Shown: one piece after another, positions 36,081-45,102 of the stretch
Layout of the letters: the number at the start of each line of letters is the position of its first letter
Position numbering within the stretch: position 1 is the stretch's first letter
Assembly (NCBI RefSeq): GCF_963973895.1
Contig: NZ_CAXBBF010000001.1
DNA length: 64,000 nucleotides
From: Porticoccus sp950063125
GTDB taxonomy: Bacteria > Pseudomonadota > Gammaproteobacteria > Pseudomonadales > Porticoccaceae
Reading direction: 5' to 3' (one strand)
Program-made: the position numbers and the translations under genes
Notes under the pieces: generated by a model
Told to the model about the DNA's origin: nothing
Database searches by the model: none
The model's input: only the letters and a program-made list of their open reading frames with translations

Positions 36081-36350
36081 TTACTTCCTGATTTTAACTT
36101 TGGCGGGTTGCCTTGCCATCGGAATTACCTCCTTTTGCGATGTTCCTCGGCCAATCTTGCTGGGTGCTGCCAGCAACTTCAATGGAAACCTGTTTTCCCA
36201 TCCTGTTGTCAGGCGCGGCTGACCAAACCGGGCATTGCCCCGATAGTTTGACCAGCAGTATTCATCAGGCGTCCTGACCATCTTCGCCATCAGCGGGTTC
36301 AACTCAACATGGTGGTAGCACTGCAATAATTTGTCAGGTTTGTTAGAACA
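36081..36350 (-). pseudogene. RAYT (REP-associated tyrosine transposase) C-terminal remnant
   Basis: The minus-strand frame contains CYHHVELNPLMAKMVRTPDEYCWSNYRGNARFG-like sequence (about 36225-36320), which is the conserved C-terminal block of Y1 transposases (usual form YIELNPVRAGMV, then PWSSY). The N-terminal catalytic HUH part is missing, so it is a fragment of a roughly 150-250 residue protein. Near its end lies an AAAGGAGGT ribosome site and a 12-codon open frame (MARQPAKVKIRK); whether that is translated is unknown. The remnant suggests earlier mobile-element activity in this stretch. Confidence 0.7.
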
Positions 36351-36352
36351 AG

Positions 36353-36604
36353 TCAGGCTTTCTTAACGATGCTGACGATATATAACAGAATAACAGCGCC
36401 AATGGTGGCCATAATGATAGAGCCTATCAGCCCGCCTGTTGTTATGCCGAGCAAGCCGAATAAAAATCCACCCAGTACAGCACCAATAATACCCACAATA
36501 ATATTGGCGACCAGGCCAAGTCCGCTTCCCTTTACGATGTTGCCAGCAAGCCAGCCGGCCAATGCACCTACGGCTAAAAAGATGATTAAGCTAATGATAT
36601 CCAT
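36353..36604 (-). CDS. GlsB/YeaQ/YmgE family stress membrane protein (copy 2)
   Basis: An 83-residue glycine-rich protein with three membrane helices (ISLIIFLAVGALAGWLAG, LVANIIVGIIGAVLGGFLFGLLG, LIGSIIMATIGAVILLYIV), the GlsB pattern. It differs in many positions from the copy at 10838, so the two are not a recent duplication. A TGGAGGCAAC site precedes the ATG. It shares the strand with the DUF3185 gene 14 bases upstream, and both are probably one stress-type unit. Confidence 0.88.
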   Translation of the reverse strand: MDIISLIIFLAVGALAGWLAGNIVKGSGLGLVANIIVGIIGAVLGGFLFGLLGITTGGLIGSIIMATIGAVILLYIVSIVKKA

Positions 36605-36618
36605 AGTTGCCTCCAGAG

Positions 36619-36834
36619 TTAATTTTTAATGAAAAGGTATAAGCCCACAACAAAACTGACAGCACCGGCAATGTAGAGTGTCATGACCTTATCCGTCTCC
36701 GACCCTGTAACAGCCTGGGTTATTTCCGAACCGATAGACTCCGACAGTTGATACCCCCAAAGTGCCAGTCCGGCGCCCACAACCAGAAGGATAATACCGA
36801 TTATTTTTATTGTGCTTGCTGATCCCATTGCCAT
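36619..36834 (-). CDS. DUF3185 family membrane protein
   Basis: A 71-residue protein with two membrane helices (KIIGIILLVVGAGLALWGY and VMTLYIAGAVSFVVGLYLFI) and, between them, SESIGSEITQAVTGSETDK, the family's characteristic loop. Function unknown. GAGGT lies eight bases before the ATG at 36834. A second in-frame ATG two codons later is possible. It is commonly seen with GlsB-type proteins, as here. Confidence 0.82.
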   Translation of the reverse strand: MAMGSASTIKIIGIILLVVGAGLALWGYQLSESIGSEITQAVTGSETDKVMTLYIAGAVSFVVGLYLFIKN

Positions 36835-36952
36835 AGTAAATACCTCGTTGTTGAATGAAATGTTGGTCGTGATACAGCTAACGCTTCAGTAACCGACACT
36901 AAACAGATAGTGCTTTTCCGTATCCAGTGCCGAACACACAAAGTAATACTAG

Positions 36953-37372
36953 TTATAGTTCAGTTTGATCATCGGTAGTAACCTGATTTTTTGAACGTTG
37001 CCCGAATACACGAACGATGACGTAGGCAATCAAGGCGAATACAAAAAATACGAGCAGCATCCATGCAATAGATTGCAATGACTCGATAATTGTTCGATAG
37101 ATTTCCAGCACCCAGCGATCAGAGGTCAACGCAGGTGGGGTGAAATGTTCCGTTGGCTCTCGCAGAAAGTTCTCAAGATAATGAATGCGAACGCCGCCGG
37201 AGATACCCACCACATAGACGGCAAATTTCAGATAGGTAGTCCAGGCATAGGCGATATCGTTGGCGACTATTCGCTCAAGTATCCCCTTGATAGGCCTTGC
37301 GAATAATTTTGAAACGACAAAACACACAACCAGTGAAACCGCAAAGGTGATGCCCAATAACGATAAAAACAT
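36953..37372 (-). CDS. Unknown membrane protein
   Basis: No family recognised. The 139-residue protein has an N-terminal membrane helix (FLSLLGITFAVSLVVCFVVSKLF), a second around residue 45-60 (LKFAVYVVGISGGVRI) and a third near the C-terminus (IAWMLLVFFVFALIAYVIVRVF), with a soluble loop rich in prolines (REPTEHFTPPALTSDRW) between the second and third. A GGAGGAG site precedes the ATG at 37372. It is on the same strand as the DUF3185/GlsB pair and about 120 bases upstream, so a common stress-related role is conceivable. Confidence 0.6.
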   Translation of the reverse strand: MFLSLLGITFAVSLVVCFVVSKLFARPIKGILERIVANDIAYAWTTYLKFAVYVVGISGGVRIHYLENFLREPTEHFTPPALTSDRWVLEIYRTIIESLQSIAWMLLVFFVFALIAYVIVRVFGQRSKNQVTTDDQTEL

Positions 37373-37572
37373 TTTACTCTCCTCCAGCGTTCAAGGCGGG
37401 TAACGCCAAGTTAAGCACCATCTATACCCTGACAGTATAGCGGCTGGTAATCGCGTTGCAGTTCCAGTCGCTAATAACTCAAGATAGACGGTCAATGGCC
37501 GGTATTTTTCCGGTAAAGGCTTCGTAGTTCGTATCATCATTTGGCGTAGGATGTCTGCCAGCTTTGGGGTGG

Positions 37573-38310
37573 TTATACTTGGCCCCGTACCGGTTTATCA
37601 AATCCCAGATTGCCTAGTTCGATGCCCCGGCGGAAGTCACGCATGTGTTTTTCCATCCACTCTTCTGCTTTTTCCTGATCGCCCGCACAGATGGCATCGT
37701 AGACATGTTGATGGGCGACCAGGATGCGTTCACCCGGTGATAGGGCGCGAATCACGGCGCCCCAGGCGGGATAGAACAGCTCGTTGAGAGGGGCGCGCGC
37801 CAGCAGTAGGGCGCTGTTATGGGAGGCCTGCGCCACCAGGTTGTGAAAGTCGATTTCTGCTTCCAGCAGTGCATCGTGATCGGCCATCACCTCGCGGGTG
37901 CGTACCAGGTTGTCCGCCAGTAACTGTTTCTCGGCGTCAGTAGCAGACAGGCACGCCAGCTTGCCCGCCAGCGGCTCCAGCCCCATGGCCACTTGCCACA
38001 GTTCTTCGAAAGTCACCTGGTGCATCAGCATGGCGGAGCTGACGGAGCGGCCGACGGCCTCGGTACCCGGTCTTGTCACCACCAGCCGTTTGCGGTCGGC
38101 GCGCCCCAGAATGCCGACGTGTTCCAGCAGCCGGATCGCCTCCCTGACGGTGGAGCGGGTGACGCCAAATTGTTCGGCCAGATCGGTTTCGGTGGGCAGT
38201 AGTTCCCCCGCCTCAATCTCGCCGGAAATAATGGCGTGACGAATTTTCTCACTGACCAGCCGGTAAGCGGGCTGGTGGGCCAGAGGGCCAAAGTTGACGG
38301 GTTGGGCCAT
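37573..38310 (-). CDS. GntR/FadR-type transcriptional regulator
   Basis: A 245-residue FadR-subfamily regulator: an N-terminal winged helix-turn-helix (LLPTETDLAEQFGVTRSTVREAIRLLEHVGIL, about residues 39-70) followed by an all-helical FCD ligand domain (EEIDFHNLVAQASHNSALLLAR region; metal-binding Asp/His set DFH, and the later HQHVYDAI and HMRDFRRG). It is divergent from icmF, with a perfect palindrome of the TTGTnnnACAA type between them, so it probably regulates icmF. The inducer, perhaps a short-chain acyl-CoA or a carboxylate, is inference. Confidence 0.85.
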   Translation of the reverse strand: MAQPVNFGPLAHQPAYRLVSEKIRHAIISGEIEAGELLPTETDLAEQFGVTRSTVREAIRLLEHVGILGRADRKRLVVTRPGTEAVGRSVSSAMLMHQVTFEELWQVAMGLEPLAGKLACLSATDAEKQLLADNLVRTREVMADHDALLEAEIDFHNLVAQASHNSALLLARAPLNELFYPAWGAVIRALSPGERILVAHQHVYDAICAGDQEKAEEWMEKHMRDFRRGIELGNLGFDKPVRGQV

Positions 38311-38373
38311 GATGGGTGATCCGTTGCTGGCGGTCTGTTAATGGTGACAGAAGAATAGCAGAGTTTTCTAAAT

Positions 38374-38398
38374 TGACATATTGTCGGACAATATGTCA
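38374..38398. promoter_or_regulatory. GntR-family operator between gntR and icmF
   Basis: Two 12-base arms (TGACATATTGTC and GACAATATGTCA) are exact reverse complements about one central base. The core TTGTCGGACAA fits the FadR-subfamily operator TTGTnnnACAA. It sits 64 bases before the regulator ATG and about 120 before icmF. Confidence 0.75.
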
Positions 38399-38517
38399 GC
38401 ATCGATTCATTCAGCAGGTGTCCGATACTGAATGCCTATAATTAAAGACTGTAAACTTGGCAGGCGGTGGCTGCTCCCGCCGACCCTGTGTATCCGGTCT
38501 TGTAAAAGGAGGTGACT

Positions 38518-41500
38518 GTGACAGAAGCAATGCGTGATAACCCTGCGCGTCCGAAGGTTGATGCCACGCCGTTGCGGATTGTGACGGCCACTTCGCTGTT
38601 CGATGGCCACGATGCCGCGATCAATGTGATGCGCCGGTTGATTCAGGGTGGCGGCGTAGAGGTGGTGCATCTCGGCCACAATCGCAGTGTCGACGAGGTG
38701 GTACGGGCGGCGATCCAGGAGGATGCCGATGCCATCGCCATCAGCTCCTATCAGGGCGGCCACATGGAGTATTTCCGTTATATGCTGGAACTGTTGCGCG
38801 AGAATAACGCCGCGCACATTCAGGTATTCGGTGGGGGTGGCGGCACCATAACGGAGGATGAAATTGCCCAGCTTCAGGCCGAGGGTGTCAACCGAATCTA
38901 TCACCCGGCTGACGGTATGACCCTGGGCCTGACCGGTATGATCGATGATCTGGTGGGCCGGGCCCACCGGGCCCGCCGTCCCAGCCCCTACCCGAAGCAG
39001 CCTTCGCTGGATGATGACATTGCTGTGGCACAGATGATCTCTGCTATTGAGAAGGGCACCATTGTCCCCGCTGAACTGGCGCGGCTGAAAAAGACCTGGC
39101 AGCTGGCTGCCGAAAACACTCCGGTAGTGGGTGTCACGGGTACCGGTGGCGCGGGTAAAAGCAGTACCGTGGATGAGCTGCTGAGCCGTTTTCTGCTGCA
39201 GCGTCCCGGAATGCGTATCGCTGTGCTGGCGGTGGATCCGACCCGTCGCCGCACCGGGGGTGCGTTGCTCGGTGACCGCATTCGCATGAACAGCCTGTCA
39301 TCACCGCAGATTTATATGCGCTCCATGGCGACCCGCCGCCAGCACCTGGCCACCAGTGAAATGCTGGGGGATGTCACCCTGTTCCTGAAATCCCTCGGCT
39401 ACGATCTGGTGCTGGTGGAGACCGCCGGTATCGGCCAGAGCGATTCCGAGATTGTCGATCTGGTGGATTTCTCTCTCTATATTATGACCAGCGACTACGG
39501 TGCGGCGAGCCAGCTGGAAAAGATCGACATGATCGATTACGCCGATATGGTGATTCTCAACAAATATGACAAGCGCGGCGCTGAAGATGCCCTGCGGGAT
39601 ATCCGCAAGCAGTGGCAGCGCAATCACAATGCCTTTGCCGTGACCGCGGAGCAGATTCCGGTATACCCTACCATTGCCAGCCAGTTTAACGACCCCGGTC
39701 TGAACAGCGCCTTTTATCACCTGTGTCGCCTGCTGGTGGAAAAGAAGGCCCTGGATGAAAACCTCTGGATGCCGCCCGCCGTTGATGGTGATTCAGCGTC
39801 GCGGTCAGTGGCGCTGATCCCCGGCAATCGGGTGCGCTACCTGGCGGAAATCAGTGAGGGTGGCCGCCAGATCAAGGTGCACAATGACCACCAGGCAGCG
39901 CTTGCCGCCAGTGCGTTTCAGTATTATCAGGTGTTGGCATCCCTGGGCGATCCCCTGTTGCCGGAACCGTTGGAGCTTTACCCGGTGGCGGCCCTCAGCG
40001 ACGGTGAGGGTGACAAAACGCTGTGTGCTCTGCGACGGGGTTATCAGGATGCCATCGGTGATCTGAGCAGCGAGTCGATCCGCCTGTTGCAGGAGTGGCC
40101 GGAGCGTAAAGCCGGTGTGGAGCAGCAGGAATACTGCTATCAGGTGCGCGGCCGGGACATTGTGGGTGAAAACTATGTGGAATCCCTCAGTCACCTGCGG
40201 ATTCCCAAAATTGCTGCCCCCCAGTGTCGCGATTGGGGGGAGCAGCTCAGCTTTCTGTTGGCGGAGAACCTGCCCGGCAGTTATCCCTTCACGGCGGGGG
40301 TATTTCCCTATCGCCGAGCCGGGGAGGATCCCACCCGGATGTTTGCCGGTGAGGGCACCCCGGAGCGTACCAACCGGCGCTTTCACTACCTGTCCCGGGG
40401 GCAGTCGGCCACCCGGCTATCCACCGCCTTTGATTCGGTGACGCTCTATGGCGCCGACCCGGATCCTCGCCCGGATATCTGGGGGAAGGTGGGCAATTCC
40501 GGTGTGTCGGTGGCGACCCTGGACGACATGAAAAAACTCTATTCCGGATTTGATCTCTGCTCGCCGTCTACCTCCGTCTCCATGACCATCAACGGCCCGG
40601 CACCGATCATTCTGGCGTTCTTCATGAATACCGCCATCGACCAGCAGGTGGAAAAATACCTGAAAGACAACAATCTCTGGGATGAGGCGCAGCAGACAAT
40701 CGATGCCTGGTTTGGCGATGACCCGCGTCCACAGTATGCGGGTCAATTGCCGGAGGGCCACGATGGCCTGGGGTTGGCACTATTGGGTATTACCGGCGAT
40801 CAACTGGTGGATACCGAGACCTACGAGCGTATCCGTACCGAAACCCTGGCGTCAGTGCGCGGCACCGTGCAGGCTGATATTCTCAAGGAGGATCAGGCCC
40901 AGAATACCTGTATTTTTTCCACCAGTTTTGCCCTGACCATGATGGGCGACATGCAGGCTTTTTTCATCGAACACAATGTTCGCAACTATTACAGCGTGTC
41001 GGTGAGTGGGTATCACATTGCCGAGGCGGGGGCCAACCCGATTTCCCAGTTGGCATTTACCCTGTCCAACGGGTTTACCCTGGTGGAGTACTACCTGTCC
41101 CGGGGTATGAAGGTGGATGACTTTGTGCCGAATTTCAGCTTCTTCTTTTCCAACGGTATGGACCCGGAATACACGGTGATGGGCCGGGTGGCGCGGCGCA
41201 TCTGGGCGCGGGCCATGAAGGCCCGTTACGGTGCCAGCCCGCGCAGCCAGATGTTGAAGTATCACATCCAGACGTCAGGTCGCAGCCTGCATGCCCAGGA
41301 AATGAGTTTCAACGATATTCGCACCACGTTGCAGGCGCTTTACGCGATTTTCGACAACACCAACAGCCTGCACACCAACGCCTACGACGAGGCCATCACC
41401 ACGCCCACCACCGAATCCGTGCGCCGGGCGGTGGCGATTCAATTGATCATCAACCGGGAGTTTGGCCTGAATATCTGCGAAAACCCCTGGCAGGGCTCAT

Positions 41501-41961
41501 TTATTATTGATCAGCTGACAGATCTGGTCGAGGAGGCTGTCTACAGCGAATTTGAAAAAATCTCCGAGCGCGGTGGCGTATTGGGTGCCATGGATACTAT
41601 GTACCAGCGCGGCAAGATTCAGGAAGAGAGCCTTTATTATGAACACCGCAAACACGACGGCTCTCTGCCGTTGATTGGGGTCAATACCTATTTGCCGGAA
41701 GCCGGTACAGAGGAAACCATTGAGGGACGCGAGTTGGCCCGCTCCGACGATGCCGAAAAGCAGCAGCAGGTGAATAATCTGAAGGCCTACCAGTCACTGC
41801 ACGACGGTCAATCCCAAATCGCTCTGGATGCGCTGCAGCGGGTGGTCTTGCAGCGGGACAACTCCTTTACCTGTTTGATGGAGGCCGCCAAATGCTGCTC
41901 CCTCGGGCAGATGAGTGGGGCCTTGTACCGTGTTGGCGGATTGTATCGGCGCAATATGTGA
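38518..41961 (+). CDS. icmF: Fused isobutyryl-CoA mutase (IcmF)
   Basis: AdoCbl-dependent acyl-CoA mutase that interconverts isobutyryl- and n-butyryl-CoA (some members act on pivalyl-CoA), fused with its own G-protein chaperone. The 1147-residue protein has the B12-binding domain first (DGHDAA at 29-34, then SSYQGGHMEYF and VFGGGGGTI), the MeaI-type GTPase next (P-loop GTGGAGKSS at 208-216), and the mutase barrel last (VSVATLDDMKKLYSGFDL, then SVSGYHIAEAGANPISQLAF). The start is the GTG at 38518, five bases after AAGGAGG; an in-frame GTG at 38512 overlaps that site. It is somewhat longer than typical IcmF (about 1090). Confidence 0.93.
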   Translation: MTEAMRDNPARPKVDATPLRIVTATSLFDGHDAAINVMRRLIQGGGVEVVHLGHNRSVDEVVRAAIQEDADAIAISSYQGGHMEYFRYMLELLRENNAAHIQVFGGGGGTITEDEIAQLQAEGVNRIYHPADGMTLGLTGMIDDLVGRAHRARRPSPYPKQPSLDDDIAVAQMISAIEKGTIVPAELARLKKTWQLAAENTPVVGVTGTGGAGKSSTVDELLSRFLLQRPGMRIAVLAVDPTRRRTGGALLGDRIRMNSLSSPQIYMRSMATRRQHLATSEMLGDVTLFLKSLGYDLVLVETAGIGQSDSEIVDLVDFSLYIMTSDYGAASQLEKIDMIDYADMVILNKYDKRGAEDALRDIRKQWQRNHNAFAVTAEQIPVYPTIASQFNDPGLNSAFYHLCRLLVEKKALDENLWMPPAVDGDSASRSVALIPGNRVRYLAEISEGGRQIKVHNDHQAALAASAFQYYQVLASLGDPLLPEPLELYPVAALSDGEGDKTLCALRRGYQDAIGDLSSESIRLLQEWPERKAGVEQQEYCYQVRGRDIVGENYVESLSHLRIPKIAAPQCRDWGEQLSFLLAENLPGSYPFTAGVFPYRRAGEDPTRMFAGEGTPERTNRRFHYLSRGQSATRLSTAFDSVTLYGADPDPRPDIWGKVGNSGVSVATLDDMKKLYSGFDLCSPSTSVSMTINGPAPIILAFFMNTAIDQQVEKYLKDNNLWDEAQQTIDAWFGDDPRPQYAGQLPEGHDGLGLALLGITGDQLVDTETYERIRTETLASVRGTVQADILKEDQAQNTCIFSTSFALTMMGDMQAFFIEHNVRNYYSVSVSGYHIAEAGANPISQLAFTLSNGFTLVEYYLSRGMKVDDFVPNFSFFFSNGMDPEYTVMGRVARRIWARAMKARYGASPRSQMLKYHIQTSGRSLHAQEMSFNDIRTTLQALYAIFDNTNSLHTNAYDEAITTPTTESVRRAVAIQLIINREFGLNICENPWQGSFIIDQLTDLVEEAVYSEFEKISERGGVLGAMDTMYQRGKIQEESLYYEHRKHDGSLPLIGVNTYLPEAGTEETIEGRELARSDDAEKQQQVNNLKAYQSLHDGQSQIALDALQRVVLQRDNSFTCLMEAAKCCSLGQMSGALYRVGGLYRRNM

Positions 41962-41989
41962 TCTGGTCTCTCAGAATGGATATTTTGAG

Positions 41990-42006
41990 CGCACCATATT
42001 AGTGCG
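41990..42006. promoter_or_regulatory. NtrC-like site upstream of gdhA
   Basis: CGCACCATATTAGTGCG has the core GCACCATATTAGTGC, one base from the NtrC core GCACCnnnnTGGTGC, within a 6-bp inverted repeat (GCGCAC, 7 bases, GTGCGC). It is about 200 bases before gdhA. No clear sigma-54 box follows, so it is a candidate only. Confidence 0.35.
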
Positions 42007-42202
42007 CTATTATTCAGCATGTCGCCGGACACGATAAAATCCGATCTGGACTTTCCGTATCTCTGATTGCGATCCGTTGTCACCCTGATTCGTACACCCA
42101 GCCAACATTATCTGTGGGTGCCCTATTATTGGCGCTAGTTTTCATGTGGCGGCTGTTGTGTTGTAAGCCACCATAAAAAGCGCATGCTATAGAGATTGAT
42201 TG

Positions 42203-43555
42203 ATGTCGTATATTCATAAAACGATTTGTGAGCTGGTGGCATCAAGCCCTGCTCAAGCCGAGTTTTATCAGGCCGTCGAGGAAGTGCTGGAATCCCTCGA
42301 ACCTCTGCTGGAAAGTGAACCCCGTTACCGTGCCAGTGGCATTATTGAGCGGCTTGTTGAACCGGAACGCCAGATCATGTTCCGCGTTCCCTGGGTTGAC
42401 GATCAGGGCCAGGTCAAGGTCAATAAGGGTTATCGTGTTGAATTCAATTCTGCACTCGGTCCTTACAAGGGAGGGCTGCGTTTCCATCCTTCGGTCAATG
42501 CGGGCATCATCAAGTTTCTTGGTTTTGAACAGATTTTCAAGAACGCCCTGACAGGTCTGCCGATCGGTGGCGGGAAAGGGGGTGCAAATTTTAATCCGAA
42601 GGGGCGCTCTGATCAGGAAATCATGCGTTTCTGTCAGTCGTTCATGAATGAGCTTTATCGCCATATTGGGCCCAGCACCGATGTGCCGGCAGGTGATATT
42701 GGTGTGGGCGCACGGGAAATTGGCTACCTGTTTGGTCAGTACAAACGTCTCACCGGACGTTATGAGGGGGTGCTCACTGGCAAGGGCCTGCTTTGGGGTG
42801 GGTCACTGGTGCGGCGGGAAGCCACTGGTTATGGCTGTGTCTACTTTGCGGAGAGTATGTTGCAGTCGAACGCAGAAAGCCTGTCTGGCAAAACCTGCCT
42901 TGTGTCCGGTGCCGGCAATGTCGCAACTTATACAATTGAAAAGCTTTACCAGCTCGGTGCCAAACCGGTCACTTGCTCCGACTCAACCGGCACGATTTAT
43001 GACAGCCATGGCATTGATCTTGACACGTTGAAGCACATCAAGGAAACGTTGCGCGTATCTTTACAGGAATATCTCAAAGAATTTCCAAATGCGGAGTTCA
43101 CCCCGGTTGATGCCTATCCCGAGGATGGCCATGCCGTTTGGCGTTACAAGGCTGATATGGCGTTCCCCTGTGCAACCCAGAATGAACTGACAGAAGCCGA
43201 TGCCAGGGCGTTGATCGAAAATGGCTGCATGTGTGTCACTGAAGGAGCCAATATGCCGTCGACGTCCGAGGCGGTTGAGTTATTTATAGCCGAAAAAATA
43301 CTGTATGGCCCAGGCAAGGCAGCCAATGCCGGTGGTGTGGCGACCAGCCAGCTCGAAATGAGCCAAAATGCCAGCATGCAGCAATGGCCTTTCGAGAAGG
43401 TTGAGACTCGACTTCGGGAGATTATGGCCGGGATCTATACCCGGTGTAGTAAGACAGCAAAGGCATTTGACCAGCCGAATAATCTGGTATTGGGTGCTAA
43501 TATTTCCGGCTTTCGCGATGTGGCAGATGCCATGCTGGAGCAGGGTGTTGTCTAA
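42203..43555 (+). CDS. gdhA: NADP-dependent glutamate dehydrogenase
   Basis: Catalyses reductive amination of 2-oxoglutarate to glutamate with NADPH. The 450 residues match E. coli GdhA (447). Visible are the glutamate-binding segment GPYKGGLRFHPSVN, the catalytic-Lys loop TGLPIGGGKGGANFNPKGRSD, TDVPAGDIGVGAREIG, and the nucleotide fold with VSGAGNVATYTIEKL. The ATG at 42203 is used; an overlapping TTG at 42200 lies directly in front. NADP specificity is inferred from the family size and small hexameric type. The nearby NtrC-like site would fit nitrogen control. Confidence 0.93.
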   Translation: MSYIHKTICELVASSPAQAEFYQAVEEVLESLEPLLESEPRYRASGIIERLVEPERQIMFRVPWVDDQGQVKVNKGYRVEFNSALGPYKGGLRFHPSVNAGIIKFLGFEQIFKNALTGLPIGGGKGGANFNPKGRSDQEIMRFCQSFMNELYRHIGPSTDVPAGDIGVGAREIGYLFGQYKRLTGRYEGVLTGKGLLWGGSLVRREATGYGCVYFAESMLQSNAESLSGKTCLVSGAGNVATYTIEKLYQLGAKPVTCSDSTGTIYDSHGIDLDTLKHIKETLRVSLQEYLKEFPNAEFTPVDAYPEDGHAVWRYKADMAFPCATQNELTEADARALIENGCMCVTEGANMPSTSEAVELFIAEKILYGPGKAANAGGVATSQLEMSQNASMQQWPFEKVETRLREIMAGIYTRCSKTAKAFDQPNNLVLGANISGFRDVADAMLEQGVV

Positions 43556-43875
43556 GACGGTTAAACTCGTTGCATGTTCATGACCAGAACCGTGGTGGGG
43601 CATTTTGCCAATGAATTTTCGCAGCCACGCTGGCCTTGTAATTCAGCTGCACCCAGCCTGTCGAGGGACGTTCTACGGCGCCGAATCGCCACTAATTCCG
43701 TGTTTCTATTGCAATTTCCAAAAGGTCGCTTATTTGATCTTTAACCCCGAAATGGGCCACACTGGTCTCTGAAGTGCCTTCCCTTTGACCAGGTTTCACT
43801 GGTTATCAAGCGTCGTTAATTCACTTTTTTGATGAAAAAAAGGCACAGAAACAGGTGTTATCCGGAGGTTTTTTT
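43556..43875. other. Intergenic stretch between gdhA and the ATP-grasp gene
   Basis: 320 bases with no recognised gene. It contains an A/T-rich part near 43835-43850 and the CCGGAGG ribosome site (43862-43868) of the next gene. A promoter is expected here because the next two genes form their own unit; I could not pick convincing -35/-10 boxes. Confidence 0.45.
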
Positions 43876-45102
43876 ATGTCAGCAAAGAATCAGGAAAAAG
43901 GCTATGTTGCCTTGCTGGGCTGGTCGCTAAATGCTATCGATGCCGTGGACAGGATGGACCGGCGTTACGTGGTCATTGCTCCACCGTGGGCGGAGGAATA
44001 TGCAACAAAGCACAATATTCCCTATATCCCATGGAACTTTGAGCGACTGAATGATCGCTCTATGGAAATTGCCCAGACCTTGCATGATGAGGGTGTGGAT
44101 GTCGCCATTCCGCTGTTCGAGGAAACGGTGGAGTGGGCTGGTGCGATCAATGCGGTGTTGATGAAAAATCCCCGTTTGATGGGGCAGTCGTTGCTGTTTC
44201 GCGACAAGGCGCTGATGAAGCGTCGTGCGCAACTGGGCGGTATTCGTGTCGGTATTTTTGAAGAAGCCCATGACAAATCGGATGTCATTCATTTTCTTAA
44301 ACGCGTCAATCAGGCATTGCTCAAGCTGGATGGTGACCCGAATGATCCGATTCACCTGAAGGCCTTTGACAAGGCCGGTTGTCTCGGCCATCGGGTCGTC
44401 AGAACTCCCGATGATGTCCAGGCTATTCCTGAAGACGAGTTCCCGTTTTTGATGGAAAGCCATCTGGATGGCTGGGAATTCGCCGTAGAAGCCTGGATTC
44501 ACGACCGTAAAATCCGTTTTCTGAATATTTCCGAATACGTCACCCTCGGTTACTCGGTGTTTGTGCCGGCCTCCCCCGAGCTGGAGAAATGGCGACCCCG
44601 CATTGAGGAAGAAATAGAAAAACTGATTGAAACATTTGATATTGATTTCGGCTTCATTCACCCGGAATATTTTGTCACCAAAGACGGTAAAATGTATTTT
44701 GGTGAGGTGGCTTATCGTCCGCCAGGCTTTAAAGTGTTTGAATTGCTTGAACGGGCCTATGGCTTTAATGCCTATCAGGGCATGGTGCTGGCATTTGATC
44801 CGCACACCACGGAAGAGGAAATTACGGCATTTTTTCCCAAAGAAGTGGTGGATGCCAAAGGCCATGCCGGGTGTTTCGGTGTCTATCCGCGCCGTCGGGT
44901 CGTGAGTGAATTGTGTATTCCGGAAGAAACGGAGCAACATGAGTACTTCGAGTTTCATGAGCTACAGGCCCCGCAGGAAAACAAGGTCACCAAGCGCTCG
45001 GCATTCGGTACGCACTGGGGGCTGGTATATTTCTTTGGTGCGGAGCCCTACACGATGCGCGATTTGCTGAAGCATCAGGAAGAACTGGATTTTTATGTCT
45101 GA
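43876..45102 (+). CDS. ATP-grasp carboxylate-amine ligase-like protein
   Basis: A 408-residue ATP-grasp protein of unassigned specificity. After an N-terminal Rossmann-like part (YVALLGWSLNAIDAV) the ATP-grasp region shows a lid Lys and loop (FRDKALMKRRAQLGGIRVGIF), IHLKAFDKAGCLGHRVVR, then FLMESHLDGWEFAVEAWIHD, and the metal site FGFIHPEYFVTKDGKMYFGEVAYRPPG with acidic residues and an Arg. Such enzymes join a carboxylate to an amine or thiol by an acyl-phosphate. GGAGG lies seven bases before the ATG. Its stop codon overlaps the next gene by eight bases, so the two proteins are probably made together. The substrate is unknown. Confidence 0.8.
   Translation: MSAKNQEKGYVALLGWSLNAIDAVDRMDRRYVVIAPPWAEEYATKHNIPYIPWNFERLNDRSMEIAQTLHDEGVDVAIPLFEETVEWAGAINAVLMKNPRLMGQSLLFRDKALMKRRAQLGGIRVGIFEEAHDKSDVIHFLKRVNQALLKLDGDPNDPIHLKAFDKAGCLGHRVVRTPDDVQAIPEDEFPFLMESHLDGWEFAVEAWIHDRKIRFLNISEYVTLGYSVFVPASPELEKWRPRIEEEIEKLIETFDIDFGFIHPEYFVTKDGKMYFGEVAYRPPGFKVFELLERAYGFNAYQGMVLAFDPHTTEEEITAFFPKEVVDAKGHAGCFGVYPRRRVVSELCIPEETEQHEYFEFHELQAPQENKVTKRSAFGTHWGLVYFFGAEPYTMRDLLKHQEELDFYV

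Noticed and set aside
42007..42202. Sigma-54 promoter for gdhA
   Set aside because: No GG-N10-GC pair with good flanking bases was found between the NtrC-like site and gdhA, so only the site is listed as a candidate.
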